27,287 nt of DNA from Antrodiella citrinella (Eukaryota > Basidiomycota > Agaricomycetes > Polyporales > Steccherinaceae). The position numbers and the translations under genes are program-made. The notes beneath the pieces were generated by a model that saw only the letters and a list, made by a program, of their open reading frames with translations, had not been told where the DNA came from and did no database searches. Positions 7,628 through 18,770 of this stretch are shown here, piece by piece. The stretch spans positions 1 through 27,287 of the forward strand of contig SGPM01000356.1 in the NCBI GenBank assembly GCA_004802725.1, read 5' to 3'. The stretch's first letter is position 1. Every line of letters starts with the position of its first letter.

Positions 7628-9875
7628 CTAATACACAGCGATCACTTTCGGCTCTCGCTTGAAACGAGCTGCATCACCGGAACTTTCGTGAGCATGAGGA
7701 GGAGTAGATAGAGATGTGATGTGTACCATAAAGCAAAAAGATGGCACCCAACACTTGCAAGCCGCCCATGATGCAAGCTACGGCCGTCCAATTATGATTC
7801 GTTGCTTTGAGCAACGCACCAGCAACTGGTGCGCCTGCACCGTTCCCTGAAAAGAATAGCCAGTCAAAGTCAGGATCAGTTTGTGATTAATGAAACCAAG
7901 AGGAAGGGTAGTGGCAAGCTTTGGAAACATGGATAGTGGCCGTAACAGCTAACCTGGCATGTTGAACATGAATAGCATCCCAGAGAGGCCCGCTAGACGA
8001 CTGGGGCCATATATTCGTGCAGCAACAGCAGGGGTAAGTGAGATGAAGCAGCCGCAGTTAAATCCATAGAGAATCGCGAAGGCAATCTGTATGGAATAAC
8101 GAGCGACACGGAGAAATGTCAGTGTGGGCCTCAAACTTGGGTACAGGGAAACAAAAGAGAAAGGAGAGCCTGCGTACAATGCCGCCATAAGTCGTCACGA
8201 ACGACCAGACAACCATCTGACTCAGGCCGGAGAAGAGTGTAACTAGGAAGAGCGAATTAACAGGTCCGAAACGGTCCGCCACGAAACCGATGATGGTTCT
8301 GCCCGTCGCAGCTGCAAGATTCAAGATCGTGATGGTCAAGGCTGCTTTCTGCATAGATGGGTCAGCGTAATCCCTGCATCTGCATAAACTATAGCCGCCA
8401 CAGCCTCAGACGGACTATACGCACAAAATCACTGATACCCGGAACTTTCTCCTTCGTAAATTGAGGCAAGTAGAATATTGGGGTCAAGTAGCCGCTGTGA
8501 TCTCCCCGTCAGCTAAGATGGATACCGGCGAACTGAAACACGCAACATACAAAACAGTTACCAGAAAGCAAGCCCCAAGGCTCCAGAATACTGGGTCGGA
8601 GAAGAAGCTTTTGTCGAACCACACGATGGGACTCCGAGTGCCCGGCCTTCTCCTTTCCTTCACAAGTAACAAGGCCAGGATCAACGCCGCAGCGTCAATG
8701 CATGAGTAGATGGCCAAAGTTTTCCGTTGGCCCAAACGCGTCAACATGATCTCTATGAGCAGTGACCCTACAGCGCCACCTACGAACAGCACCAGTGCCA
8801 CCAGAAGAGAAATTAGGAAATGGAACGGGATCCGAAGTTTGTGGCAACTCACCCATCGAAGAACCCGCCACGACGATCCCGATCGCCAGTGCACGTCTTT
8901 TCAAAAACCACTGGGCAGGTACAGCAACCTGTCAATCAAGACAGACGTCAAAATCCGAAAACCCACGCCACAACGTTATTTGGTAAGGCCGGTTCCGAGG
9001 ATAAAACATGACGCACAACGATTGGGAAGACGATGGCACAGGAAAGACCCTGTAGGACACCCTGGAACAAAAATGAGACATGCATCACGAGATACTTAAT
9101 CGGAAATAAGCGTAGAGCATACCTGAGTCAAGAAGAAATGCCATAGCTTTGTACTGAAGGCCGAACCGAGTATACCAGCCAGCCACACGATGGATCCGAC
9201 CAGTAGGAATGGCTGCGAGATGTTCAGATCCGGTGTTTCAGCTAAATAGCTGTCGAAAGACTCACTCGGTAGCCACTGTCGATAACAACAGATCAACACA
9301 TATTCTGGCGCAGATAGAAGGATAAACTCACTACCGGTCCGCGAGTTTGCCAAATACCCCTCCCAGGGCTGTTAGGAGCTACTCGAAATTATTTGAGGGA
9401 ATTCAAGAAGGACAATAGAACGGACTAACTAGACCAGACAAACTACCCAAGAAACTGAGCAGTGAAGGCGACACATTTGCAAAGAGATGCGCCTGATAGT
9501 AGTCTTGGAACACGCCCCAGACCTGTGTATGTCAGCCAAACATCGCAGGGAATTGGCATGGAAGTACTCACAAGACTGTAGAGCGCCCAAATAGCACGTG
9601 CACAAACGTCAGAACGTGCACAACTCATAAAGCGTTATAGCAAACACGCACCCCCAACCCGCCGTGACAGCAGCGAAGATAAAGCAGCCGGCCACTACCA
9701 GCCAGCTATGCGGATCGTCCCACAACGGATCCCAGTCCTCTTCTGTCGCTGCGACCTTTTGCTTCTCACTAGATTCCAGAGGTACTACGTCGGTGAGAAC
9801 AGCGGATGAATCTGAAGTGGCAGGGAACTTTTCGTTGTCGTTTTTAGCCGTGTTCTGAGAGGCCGACGAATCCAT
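7628..9875 (-). CDS. MFS transporter, monocarboxylate (MCT/Mch) type
   Basis: This is a predicted 12-helix membrane carrier of the monocarboxylate-porter-like branch of the major facilitator superfamily. Fungal members move monocarboxylates or riboflavin, and the substrate cannot be told here. Fourteen exons sum to 1338 nt (445 aa). The N-terminal tail is hydrophilic and leads to WLVVAGCFIFAAVTAGWG and then WGVFQDYYQAHLF. The loop 2-3 MFS signature reads LADRYGYR (residues 114-121), followed by FLLVGSIVWL. Later blocks include PAQWFLKRRALAIGIV, YLTPIFYLPQFTKEKVPG and TGRTIIGFVADRFGP. The C-terminus ARFKREPKVIAVY is reached only by splicing an intron that starts at LLYG (7726); without it the frame stops at 7674. 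Two exons are tiny: 9572-9575 (4 nt) and 9266-9275 (10 nt). The start at 9875 is the ATG of MDSSASQN. Confidence 0.9.
9572..9575 (-). other. Probable 4-nt microexon in the transporter gene
   Basis: The first exon ends in phase 2 at TGG GG|GTGCGTG, and the WGVFQDYY exon starts in phase 0 after TACACAG, so joining them directly breaks the frame. Between them lies CTACAG|TCTT|GTGAGT. Including TCTT gives W-G-L-V-W-G-V-F in frame, with consensus splice sites on both flanks. The total coding length is divisible by three only with this exon or with a different donor such as TGC|GTGTTT. Confidence 0.55.
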
Positions 9876-10628
9876 CTTGCTGTCCGTATGAGTCGTGATT
9901 CGTGGGAAGGGGAAGATAGGCCCGGGGAGTATCTGACAGTGACGGCAGTCCAGCGACAGTCCTTTATGAGACAGACCGACTGTTGAGAGCACGTTTGAAG
10001 GGAGGTTTTATGTCCTCCTGTGAATAAAATCATGAGTCCGAGTGTGCACCAGCTGTTCATTTCAAAAGACTTCGTAATTCGAGGGTTATTGAGCAGACAC
10101 CCCCCAGTGAGTCATGAGGCCTTGAGGCCCGAGGACCAGACCTGGGCAGTAGTGACAACATTTTATCCGTATGGAAGAGAAGTAAGCCATGTATGGTCCG
10201 TACGTGAGGAACAAACTGAGGAGGCTGCTGCATCGGATGACCGGGCCGGCCACGGGATCGTCGGTCTTTCGGCCTTCTTGCAGACGTATTCAGCGGCCTC
10301 ACAAATTCTTTCGTCGACAGAGATGACCGCAAACACTTCTCATTGGCTATTCTGAACTTATAGGACGTATTCAGAACGTACCTTCGGAGAGCCGCACCCG
10401 CGTATCATGATTTTCGACGAGTCTGTCTTCGTTATCTTTGCCCAGACTCTATACAAGCGATCAGCTGGACTATCTTGAGAGCGATCTTTATGCTTCCCAA
10501 TCTTCTTTATGAGCGCATTGCGTAAAGGAACACTGGCGGATTCGATTTCCTTATCCTGTGAAGTGTTTGGACATGCTGTTGCTCGACCACTTGTCCTTGG
10601 CTCCGAAATAATCTTACGTAGTCTTCGT
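9876..10628. other. Intergenic: transporter upstream region, esterase 3' flank
   Basis: No gene is recognised. It should hold the transporter promoter (reading left) and the esterase 3' UTR. The plus-strand frames at 10020-10355 and 10509-10772 resemble no protein family. Confidence 0.55.
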
Positions 10629-11824
10629 TTAGCTGAACCAAGTTGTCCACCTGCCCGACTCGCGCAATATACCCGCAGCAACTTCTCTGGCTACTACCCT
10701 GTCTGCCTGCTCAGATGGGTGCAGCTCGTCGAACCTAAACCACACGATGAAGAGTCAACTTACGACTTCTAGTACGCCACAGAGCGACCGAGCTTACCAA
10801 AGGAAGGAATCCACATCTGTGCCGGTCGCAATTGTACATGCAGCCAGGTTGGTGTCGGAGGGATCTGCGCCCTCAGGGAATACGCAAGAACGGACTGCGC
10901 CGGTGATGTTCAGGGGTGCGGTTCCGTTGAGGTACAACTGAGGATGAGCGAGCATGTCTGTGAAGAGTGCATGCGAATCAAATAGGCCTGTTGTACGTAG
11001 TAAGTTCTCGTATTCATAATGAGACCAATTCGTCACTAACCAATATGTGCACCGGGAAGGGAGGATGGAAGCGCTTGCAGCATGAGTCTAGCAATCTCAT
11101 TACCGCCCTGCGTCAACTCCGTCATCATAATGCTCCATTCTGTCGTGTTCCGCGGTAACGTCCAGAAGCGGTTTGGATAGGAATCTGGCGAGTAGAGAAT
11201 GACCTTCTGAAGAGGGATCATCTGAAATGCGGCAGTCAGTACGTTCAGCCGCGGACATGAATGGATGCAGACTGACGTTTTGAAACAGGAAATTCCTTGC
11301 TCCCTTCTGGTATAAAGTGTTCACCCAGTTCACCGCGCAGCTCACGGTATCCACGATGGTGGGACTGTTGCGACCGTTGCCAGTCAACAACGCGCCTACA
11401 CCGACATCATTGGTACCAATCCACAACGTGTAAATCGTGTCGCTGGGGTTCAGCCCGCGTACCGTCCCGTTAGCTTCTTCCGTAAAAAGGAGAGGAAGCT
11501 CATCCTCGAAGACGGAGGGGAAAGCTCGTGGGGTGATATTGTTCGAGCATGTCGCCCCAGAACGTGCGAATGGGAAGAGTTGGAAGCGACCATCACGAGC
11601 AGCATAGACTGGCCATGCTGTGCCGCCATCACCAGTCTCTACCTACATATCGGATCAGCGCATTGAAGATACATCTACGTCACTGGACTCACCACGTCCG
11701 TGTAGGAGTCCCCGAATGTCACGAGATTTTTTACCTGCCCGGGAAGGGGACCTGCAGCCAGAGCCGCCTGGACCACAGTCAAGCATGTCACCAGAGACAA
11801 GAATGAGGGCTGGAATGCGAACAT
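10629..11824 (-). CDS. Secreted GDSL/SGNH esterase (CE16-like)
   Basis: This is a predicted extracellular esterase of the SGNH hydrolase fold. Relatives in wood-decay fungi, including carbohydrate esterase family 16, remove acetyl groups from plant polysaccharide fragments. Five exons sum to 975 nt (324 aa). Residues 1-23 form a signal peptide ending QAALA|A. Block I is FGDSYTD with catalytic Ser40, block III is GTND (120-123), and block V is DELHPS with Asp292 and His295, so the catalytic set is complete. Between them are TGDGGTAWPVYA and FARSGATCSNN, typical of this family, and several N-x-S/T sites (NNIT, NGT, NTT). The last exon, which carries the catalytic Asp/His, is joined through W290 after a GTAAGC donor. 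A TATA box lies 42 nt upstream of the ATG. CE16 membership is from recalled similarity. Confidence 0.88.
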
Positions 11825-11865
11825 CTTGATGATCTACTCTGCTAGTCAGCATCCCTTCGACTCAT

Positions 11866-11872
11866 ATTTATA
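11866..11872 (-). promoter_or_regulatory. TATA box of the esterase gene
   Basis: TATAAAT on the minus strand (within CATATAAATATG) lies 42 nt upstream of the esterase ATG. That is close for a fungal TATA box and leaves room for only a short 5' UTR. Confidence 0.5.
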
Positions 11873-12354
11873 TGCGATCCTCTTGTCGTTGTCGATGTTG
11901 AGGGTGCGAGGATACGACCTCGAACGGATTTCAGTCCGTCAAAAATATCTCGGTCTCAGTGTATCCTCATGCATGCTATGAGAGTAGTTTTGTGCGCGAA
12001 TGCATAATCGCGTACAGCTGATACGTGGAGTAGTCGTCCAAGATGTTCTGAGAAGAGGAAGCGAGACGAAAAAAAGCCACATGACCTCGGAGAAAAGATG
12101 GAGACACTTCAGGTGACATACCGGAGAAGGTGGGCTGAATGGAGTTCCATCTATAGATTGTTCCCGATGGCTTGAAGAACAGAACGGCGTCGGGAAGCCC
12201 TGTAGCGCAGTAGAAACCATACTCCGACTAGGAGACCTAGAAGAACGTCGTTACTCAACAGGTGCCTGCAGACTTCCCTGTATACGTCAAGGAGACTGTT
12301 CGAATTTCAGCAGTTCAGAGGGCTCTCTCGTGTTGTATGTAGCCGAAATTCGGC

Positions 12355-12361
12355 TATAAAA
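12355..12361 (+). promoter_or_regulatory. TATA box without an assigned gene
   Basis: TATAAAAGG follows directly on the palindrome GCCGAAATTCGGC (12342-12354). An ATG with a nearby GTGAGT donor lies downstream (about 12377), but I could not build a convincing spliced gene from it. It may belong to a non-coding transcript, a lost gene, or be chance. Confidence 0.25.
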
Positions 12362-12952
12362 GGCGGAAGAACAGAATGTCGTTTATCCTGTGAGTCCACC
12401 AAACGTTACGGGCACAATAAACACTCACGTACTACAAAAGCACCATCTGGGAGAAAAATTTAGACCGCGTTACTGACATTATGGACTAGCAGGACATTCC
12501 AGGAAGCCTGCCAGAGAACAGAGGTTTGAAGCTCTGAGGTGTCATTTCGGACACGGCGCGGGTCGCGAGGAGATGAGCCTTCGAACCGAGTGACAGTGAG
12601 TAGTTCCCAAGATATCCATTGATTCATAGAATGCGGAAAGGGCCTATAAGCTCGAGGAAGTATGGCCACAGTCAAGTCTGCCAGTGAGTGTCCAAGGGTT
12701 TGAAAATTCTAGATCTTCAGTCACTAGTAGTACTGGCCCGGGCACCTCTTCAGCGCTTCACTTGCTGTGGCGTGAGATCGGGAATACCCGAAATAGCGGG
12801 AGATGCCGCGTCCCTCCCACAACCAGGCAACCAGAGGTTCAAGTTGCGCACGAGACAAACACCAATCTTTCATATTACTACATGATAATTCTCAGGATAT
12901 ACTTGCAAGCTACAGCTTCGATACAATTCAGATTAATCACTCCCAAACCTCT

Positions 12953-14429
12953 TCAATTGCTCGCCACGCGAATGACAACCTTTCCAACGTGCTTCTGGCT
13001 CTCGAGGTACTTGTACGCCTCTTTAGCCTCGGCGAATTCAAATACCTTGTCAACCACAGGGACGATCTTGTGAGAGCTGATAAGGCGGTTCATATCCTCG
13101 AATCTGTTGGTATCAATTTGTCAATTTCGGGCGGCGCGTACGTTCGGAGTAAATCACTTACTGTGAAACGCTTCCAACCAGGATGCCGCGGAAGATTGCA
13201 CCCTTGAACAACAGGGAGCCAGTGATCTCAGCTGGTTTCACGTCGGAATCCTATTATAGAGTATTACTATCGAACGGTCCAATGGGGATATGTAAATGAC
13301 TCACGAAGCCAGCGAGGAAACCAATGTTATGGATCCATCCGGCATGACGAACAGCCTTGATGGACTTGATAATTGTGTTTGTACCACCGACTTCAATGAT
13401 GTGGTCGACACCCCTTCCATCAGTCTGAAAGATACTGTTATTGTGAGACAAAGAATAACGGAAACCACTATAATCACGCACAATCTTGAGCACATCTTGC
13501 TCCCAATCGGGGTTCTCTTTGTAGTTGATCACGAAGTCCGCACCCAACTTCTTGGCGACCTTGAGCTTTTCGTTGGAGGATGACGTCGCGATGATGGTGG
13601 CTCCGAGAGCGTGAGCAAATTGAATACCGAATCTGCAAAAATTCGCGCGGTGTTAGCATCTACGCACAAAAGTTTCGATACCGAAACGCAACGTACACAG
13701 AAACACCTCCAGTTCCCTGGACGAGAACATAGTCTCCACCCTTCAGAGGGACAGGACCTTGCAACGCGTTCCACGCTGTTACGCCTGCACACGGAAGAGT
13801 TGCGGCTTGTTCAAATGTAAGATGGTCGGGGATGCTGACCACGGCCTGATGCGAAAGAATTTCTGTGAATCAGTCTACGTGGGTATCGCGCGGCGAAAGT
13901 GGAGACTTACCTCTGCAGGGAATGATCTGTACTCTGTAAGGGTACCATCGGCATTAGCACCTAGTGAATGAGCCATGATTGCGGGAGTAATATCGCCGTG
14001 CAGATGAGCAGTGCTAAAGTTGACCGTGACGCGGTCGCCGACTTTCCACTTGGTCACTCTGTCTCCGACGGCGACGACCTCACCAGCCGCATCAGAGCAA
14101 GGGATAGTGTTCTCCTTTGCACCAGGGTAAAGGCCTAAAACCAACATAAGATCGCGGTACTGTCACAGAAATGGCGAGCTTAGAATCCAGTTCAAAACTT
14201 CGGAGCGGAAAGAAAAGACTTACGTTCAATGACACCGCACGTATTTTGACCAGGACATCGTTTGCAACAGGTGTAGGCACCGGGACGTCTGAGATCAACG
14301 TCAGCGCGTCGATACTTCCAAGCCCGCGCTGTCCGGAAGATTATTAGCGCCGATCTGCGACTGAATAGTATATGTCACAGGGCATACCTTTGAGACACGA
14401 TATTCGCGAGTTATTGAGGGTAGAGTCAT
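12953..14429 (-). CDS. Zinc-free medium-chain (MDR) alcohol dehydrogenase / quinone oxidoreductase-like
   Basis: This is a predicted soluble NAD(P)-dependent oxidoreductase of the medium-chain dehydrogenase/reductase superfamily. Its specific substrate is unknown. The spliced protein is about 351 aa, the usual size. The N-terminal catalytic domain has LNYRDLM (48-54) and [16 protein letters not shown] (from 69). The Rossmann dinucleotide motif is [11 protein letters not shown] (from 174), followed by [14 protein letters not shown] replaces the zinc-ligand Cys region and I see no catalytic or structural zinc cysteine set, which fits the quinone-reductase-like MDR branch. The start is the ATG of [14 protein letters not shown]; that short first exon joins through a GTATGC donor to [11 protein letters not shown]. 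The last exon ends [12 protein letters not shown] at 12953-12955. Three truncated copies of its 3' half lie in this window at 2101, 3029 and 15291, so this is the only intact member here. Confidence 0.9.
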
Positions 14430-15290
14430 GTCGACGTCTTAGATCGTAGGTGCAGGCGAGAGGGAAAGTAGTTGAATGACGAAATTTACGTCGTCGTCGT
14501 CGTGGCTTTCCAAGATATACTAAGACGTGACAGCTTAATCATTCGCCCCTCTCAGGCCTGAACTGTTCATCCTGTTCTTGATCTAAAGTGGCTCCAGTCT
14601 GTAGAACATTCTGATTCAGCTCAAGTCCGAGAGAGAGCGAATGTTGTTTCTTTCACTTAGGGTTGTCCCGTGTCCTCACGAATTTGTAAGCATAAGATTA
14701 GATGCCTTGGGATCCGTGTGATTCGGGACAAAATATATGGTACTGAGTATTACTGACGCAATGCTCGCCACAGCTCCTATATGTGCTGTATATATACATT
14801 GTCAATTCGTATCCTTGTCAGACGAACTTCCAGAGCTCTCCCACTGACGTCAACTGTGATATCGACATTTGAGAGGTCGAAAGGAGCAAACTACGAGAAG
14901 TTCGTGATCTTTGAAGAGATCTTCCTCTCGGCCGGCATCGACGACCACGAACCATGTTTTATTGATTCTACGATGATCGATATCAGTGGCAGGACACCTC
15001 TAGTAAGGAACGACTGTCTTCCGCACCGAGTTCAGCCAAGGAGACTAAGTAGCAGGGCATCGTTGTTCAACGCTAAAAAGTTGAATCAACAGCAGCAGTA
15101 GCAACATACCTTCCACGTCGTCTTTACTCCTGGCGCGTCGATCCTGTTTCTTCATCGCCCATATTCCAGGTCCCGGAAAATGGGATGGCGTGTCATTGCA
15201 CGCTACACAGGCCTCACTTTGACATCTGATATGTAACTTGCGCACTGTAGATACAACCTGAACTTTCCCATGGATCCGGTCCTCTTTGCG
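14430..15290. other. Intergenic upstream of the dehydrogenase
   Basis: No gene is recognised. It should contain the dehydrogenase promoter. The plus-strand frame at 14781-15101 has no family resemblance, and part of the region lies downstream of relic 3 on the minus strand. Confidence 0.55.
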
Positions 15291-15535
15291 GGTGTGAATA
15301 GCGATCTTTCTCACATCCACATGTTGCTGACTTGCGAGGTATTTGCAGGCTTCCTTGGCTTCGGCAAACTCGAAGTTATCATGCACATCAAGGACGATCC
15401 TCTGGGACGGGGCGTGGAGGATCCATGTTGAGCCTATCAGTGATAGACGGTTGCAAACAGCCTGGTTCTTGGAGAGTAGAGGTGGGTACGTACTGAACAA
15501 CTTTGCGACTGCTTCTTGTGAAGCGTTCCGTACTC
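15291..15535 (-). pseudogene. Decayed 3' fragment of MDR dehydrogenase, relic 3
   Basis: On the minus strand the last exon of the dehydrogenase can be followed: [20 protein letters not shown], then CKYLASQQHVDVRKIAI. The intact gene has [20 protein letters not shown] and then [17 protein letters not shown]. An NASQ-like remnant of the GSVSQ exon end and a possible intron precede it. The normal stop is gone and the frame runs on into unrelated sequence. All upstream exons are missing. It is the most diverged of the three fragments and the only one on the same strand as the intact gene. Confidence 0.7.
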
Positions 15536-16174
15536 AGACAGTAGCACGTGGAAATGCCTGATCGTGTGTACGTATACGTTCTTGTTATATCGCGATATTC
15601 TGTCGAGGTCGGTATCATTTAGTGCTTGTGCTGTGCAGTGTATGCAACGAAAAGGTTCTCAGCGTGATCAACGCGATGTTAGATTGCGACTGGTGAGCTT
15701 GCATGAACGTTCATTCCTGAAGTTCTCTGTATTTGCGCCTTGGATACCAGTTTGCCCGGTGAATTATGAGTTAGCGTCCTGGGAGTGTTCAAGGTTGAAA
15801 GAGATCAAGAGGAATGCTGCGATTCATGCAGACCTTCAGCCAAAGTCGATGCACAAGTTAATGAACCTGAACTGTTATGCGCTCAGTAAATGAATCTTCT
15901 TAGTAACATGTGCGTCTAGTGAATGTCGACACAATCATCTCAGAATTCTAGAGAGAGACGTCATCAGCACGGCGCACATTCAGCAAGCATCGACGTACCT
16001 TGGACGTCTGTCAACACAAGACCCCTGTTGAACGTCGAGGGTTGGTGGGGTTTTCCAACGACATGCAAGAGTCATGATAAGCTAGAAATATATGAGCACC
16101 TACGTGCATTATGATACAAGCATGATAATCCAGGGCCGCGCATACGACTGCCTTCAGCACCCCAACCCGACACC
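15536..16174. other. Intergenic
   Basis: I see nothing gene-like here. The plus-strand frame at 15564-15893 has no recognisable domain. The right end is the 3' flank of the F-box gene. Confidence 0.55.
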
Positions 16175-18770
16175 TCACGTCTCCAGACCCGGCATCTCAT
16201 AATCCATAGGAACGTCCTTCCTCTCCAACCACGTCGCATCCTCCCCGCCTAGATCAACACCCTTCCCGCAATCTAGCCTCCTCCGCGCCGGCAGCTCTTT
16301 CAGCTCTACTTTGTCGCCTCCCCGACTCCAAATCGCGCCGCCACCCGACCGGACGACGACGTAGTGCTCGCCGTGCCAACCTACGAAGTCAAGGGAAGGA
16401 ATAGTGACAGCGATGTTCCGGGCAGACGACATCCAGATGTCGGTGTGCACCTGGAAGTCTTTCTCGGATAGCAAATTTGGCTGTGGTCGTCGATGAGATT
16501 GGCCATGCAGATGCAGGATCGACAGGCCCGTGAACCGTTTGAAGATATACGCGTACTCGTTCTATGGTGGCCATCAGCTAGTACATACAAACACATTCAG
16601 TGTGAAACGTACCAACGGCTTATCAGACACGACCATAGCAAGATGGATAGCCGCCATCTCTACAGGCAACGTCTTTACCAGAGTGCTCAATGCAATCTGG
16701 TTCAGGTTCGCTATCCGCACCCTGAGGACCCTCAAACTCGTCAATCCCGGCAACACACTCAACACGAGTTCCCATGGGCAATTCCCCACGTCCAGCCGCC
16801 TCAACTTGGGCCGATCCCTCAAGAAGTTGGCCACGCTCTGAAAAAGGGTTAGGTCGTCGTCATGGCCTACCATGACGAAACGGAAGACTTCCAAGTGTGG
16901 GAGGAAGGTATGCTTCCCATCGATCATATGATCAGACTGGAACACAACGCTTGCTGAACACGGTTCTTCGAATGTGCCGTGTAGAGTCAAGCTTTGCAGA
17001 CTATGTGCATGGGCGATGCGTGCTAGCACGGTATGTGAGATGCGCGTGTCCACTAAGTCCAAGTGCGTGAGATGTCGGATGGACACGCTCTGGAAAGTGC
17101 TGTCCCAGGAGTGGGTGCGCTGCAGGTAGGCACCGAGCGTGAGGTGACGGAGGGTATGCTCGTTGGCATCAAGGACCGTCTTGATCTCGTCCATGTCTGC
17201 GAAGCCATCGTCGTCCTCGGCGCGCAGGGTGAACTTGCGCAAGTTCCGAAAACTACTCACACCGACGGCGTCAAAGTGCCACCCGATGAGACCGAGAGAA
17301 CGGAGGTGAGAATGGGACGCTGACACGGCCTGGACCATGTCTGCGCGTAGCTCTGGGTATCCGATCCACTCGAATTCTTGAAGGGCCTTGAAGGCAGGCA
17401 ACGCGGTGAGGAAGATACCTAGTAAAGACATCAGAGGATGGGACAGGGAAAGATGTGACAACGCACGGGTCATCAAATCCAGCATGTCTCCTTCCTCGTA
17501 TGCCCAATGTAAGCGTAAGATTTTGATTCTGCCAGCAAAGATTGGGTCGGCCTTTACTCTGTCAAACATGTCGAGCCCACGGTTCAGATTCTCGCGGACA
17601 TTATCCTGGTCTTCGCCGAAATACAGATCGACTGTATGAAAGATGATACGAAGGGCGATATTCCTAGGAGCAGGCGGAATGAGTAAGCGATTACAGATGT
17701 AGGTAATGATGTTGGTGTGTACCGATGGAAGGCTGAAACGAACAGCCAGGTTCTAAGATGATAGCGAGGAATGAACCCTGCAATCCGTTCCCATATTTCA
17801 GGCGGTGCACGGTGGGAAGCCGGTTCGCCCACAAAGTGAATTTGCTAGCAATCTGCGGTTAGTTTGCGGAAGGAAAGGTATAGCTGGGATGCTCAAACAA
17901 GGAGCATGGGAGAGAATTCTGAGATGCCCAAGCCGGGAAGCAAGCTGCGCGCGAATATGTCTGGATCAACAGGTCCCATAACCATGAACTCTCGTAAGGG
18001 GTTAGATACTCAAAAAGCACCGGGAGCTTCATCCGTCAACATGAGCTTAACATAGTTCACTTGTCAAAGTGAACCATGAGCTGCGACTCCACAGTGGCCC
18101 TCAAGATGGAGCTTTGCTCCTGTCGTACCGTACCGTCGAAGGTCCTATTCGTGTGCCAGATCCGTCTGTCCAGGAACGGCCACGGGCAGTCAACAAATAC
18201 GACCGATCGGGGACCCACTGACGGTGCTCGTTGACCGCCACACCAAGGCTCTGGAACGCTGCACCCACGCTCCCCACAGTACCAAAAATGGCGCATGCAC
18301 TCACCACGTTCCCTCGTCGTAGATACGCTTGTAGGTCCCGGTTGGAAGGGTCTAACTTCGCCACGGCTTGGAAGTCTGCCGTGACACATGCGGGTCAGGA
18401 TGTGGGCCAAGCACAAAGGCCAACGACGGTGCATACCTTGCTGAGCTTTTGCAAGCAGACGTTCTCCAGCCACCTTTCGTGCATTCCCTCTCGCTAACAG
18501 CGCTTTCGCAACATCTTCTCGGGGTAAGCCCGGCGTGCGTAGGTAGACCTCGAGATAATTCTCCACCTGTTCGCCGTACCTGTACCAAAACGATACGATT
18601 TTGTCAGTTCTTTGTGAACGCTACCCAAAGGCCACAATCACGCACTCTCCGGCCTCGATCAACGCCAGTGCGTTCTCCAACAGGAAGGTGGCCTTGCGTA
18701 ACGGCGACAGACTCTCGATGGCGCCAAATACGGTAGCGGTGAGCTCGTCCTGACTACCTGGGGTCGACAT
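16175..18770 (-). CDS. F-box and leucine-rich-repeat-like protein
   Basis: This is probably a substrate adaptor of an SCF ubiquitin ligase; its target is unknown. Seven exons sum to 1872 nt (623 aa): 18625-18770, 18437-18579, 18305-18375, 17723-17844, 17467-17663, 16613-17418, 16175-16561. The first 120 residues (MSTPGSQDELTATVFG..., ...LPREDVAKALLARGNARKV) form a helical region of no known domain. The F-box-like segment follows at about 132-161 (APPEIWERIAGFIPRYHLRT). The rest is LRR-like, with repeated short blocks such as LTHLDLVDTRIS and LQSLTLHGTFEE. The C-terminus is ...YEMPGLET. The F-box half has no ATG of its own (it would have to start at GTG 17832); splicing across the 460-nt intron 17845-18304 (GTGAGT...GCTAG) solves this and joins RRGNV to QIHFVGEPAS. 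I recall similar full-length Agaricomycete proteins, which supports one gene rather than two. Confidence 0.85.

Larger units (their letters stand above)
11825..12952. other. Intergenic between esterase and dehydrogenase
   Basis: No gene is recognised in this 1.1 kb. It holds the esterase promoter, a short tRNA-Ser-like segment (11897-11940, minus), a TATA box in an otherwise unexplained place (12355-12361) and the dehydrogenase 3' UTR. The minus-strand frames at 11939-12220 and 12460-12675 match no family. Confidence 0.55.

Noticed and set aside
7674..7676. Earlier stop for the transporter
   Set aside because: Splicing from 7727 to 7668 removes it and gives an in-frame ARFKREPKVIAVY end typical of fungal carriers.
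18368..18736. Plus-strand open frame of 122 codons
   Set aside because: It is antisense to the first exons of the F-box gene, whose splice sites and frame are consistent.
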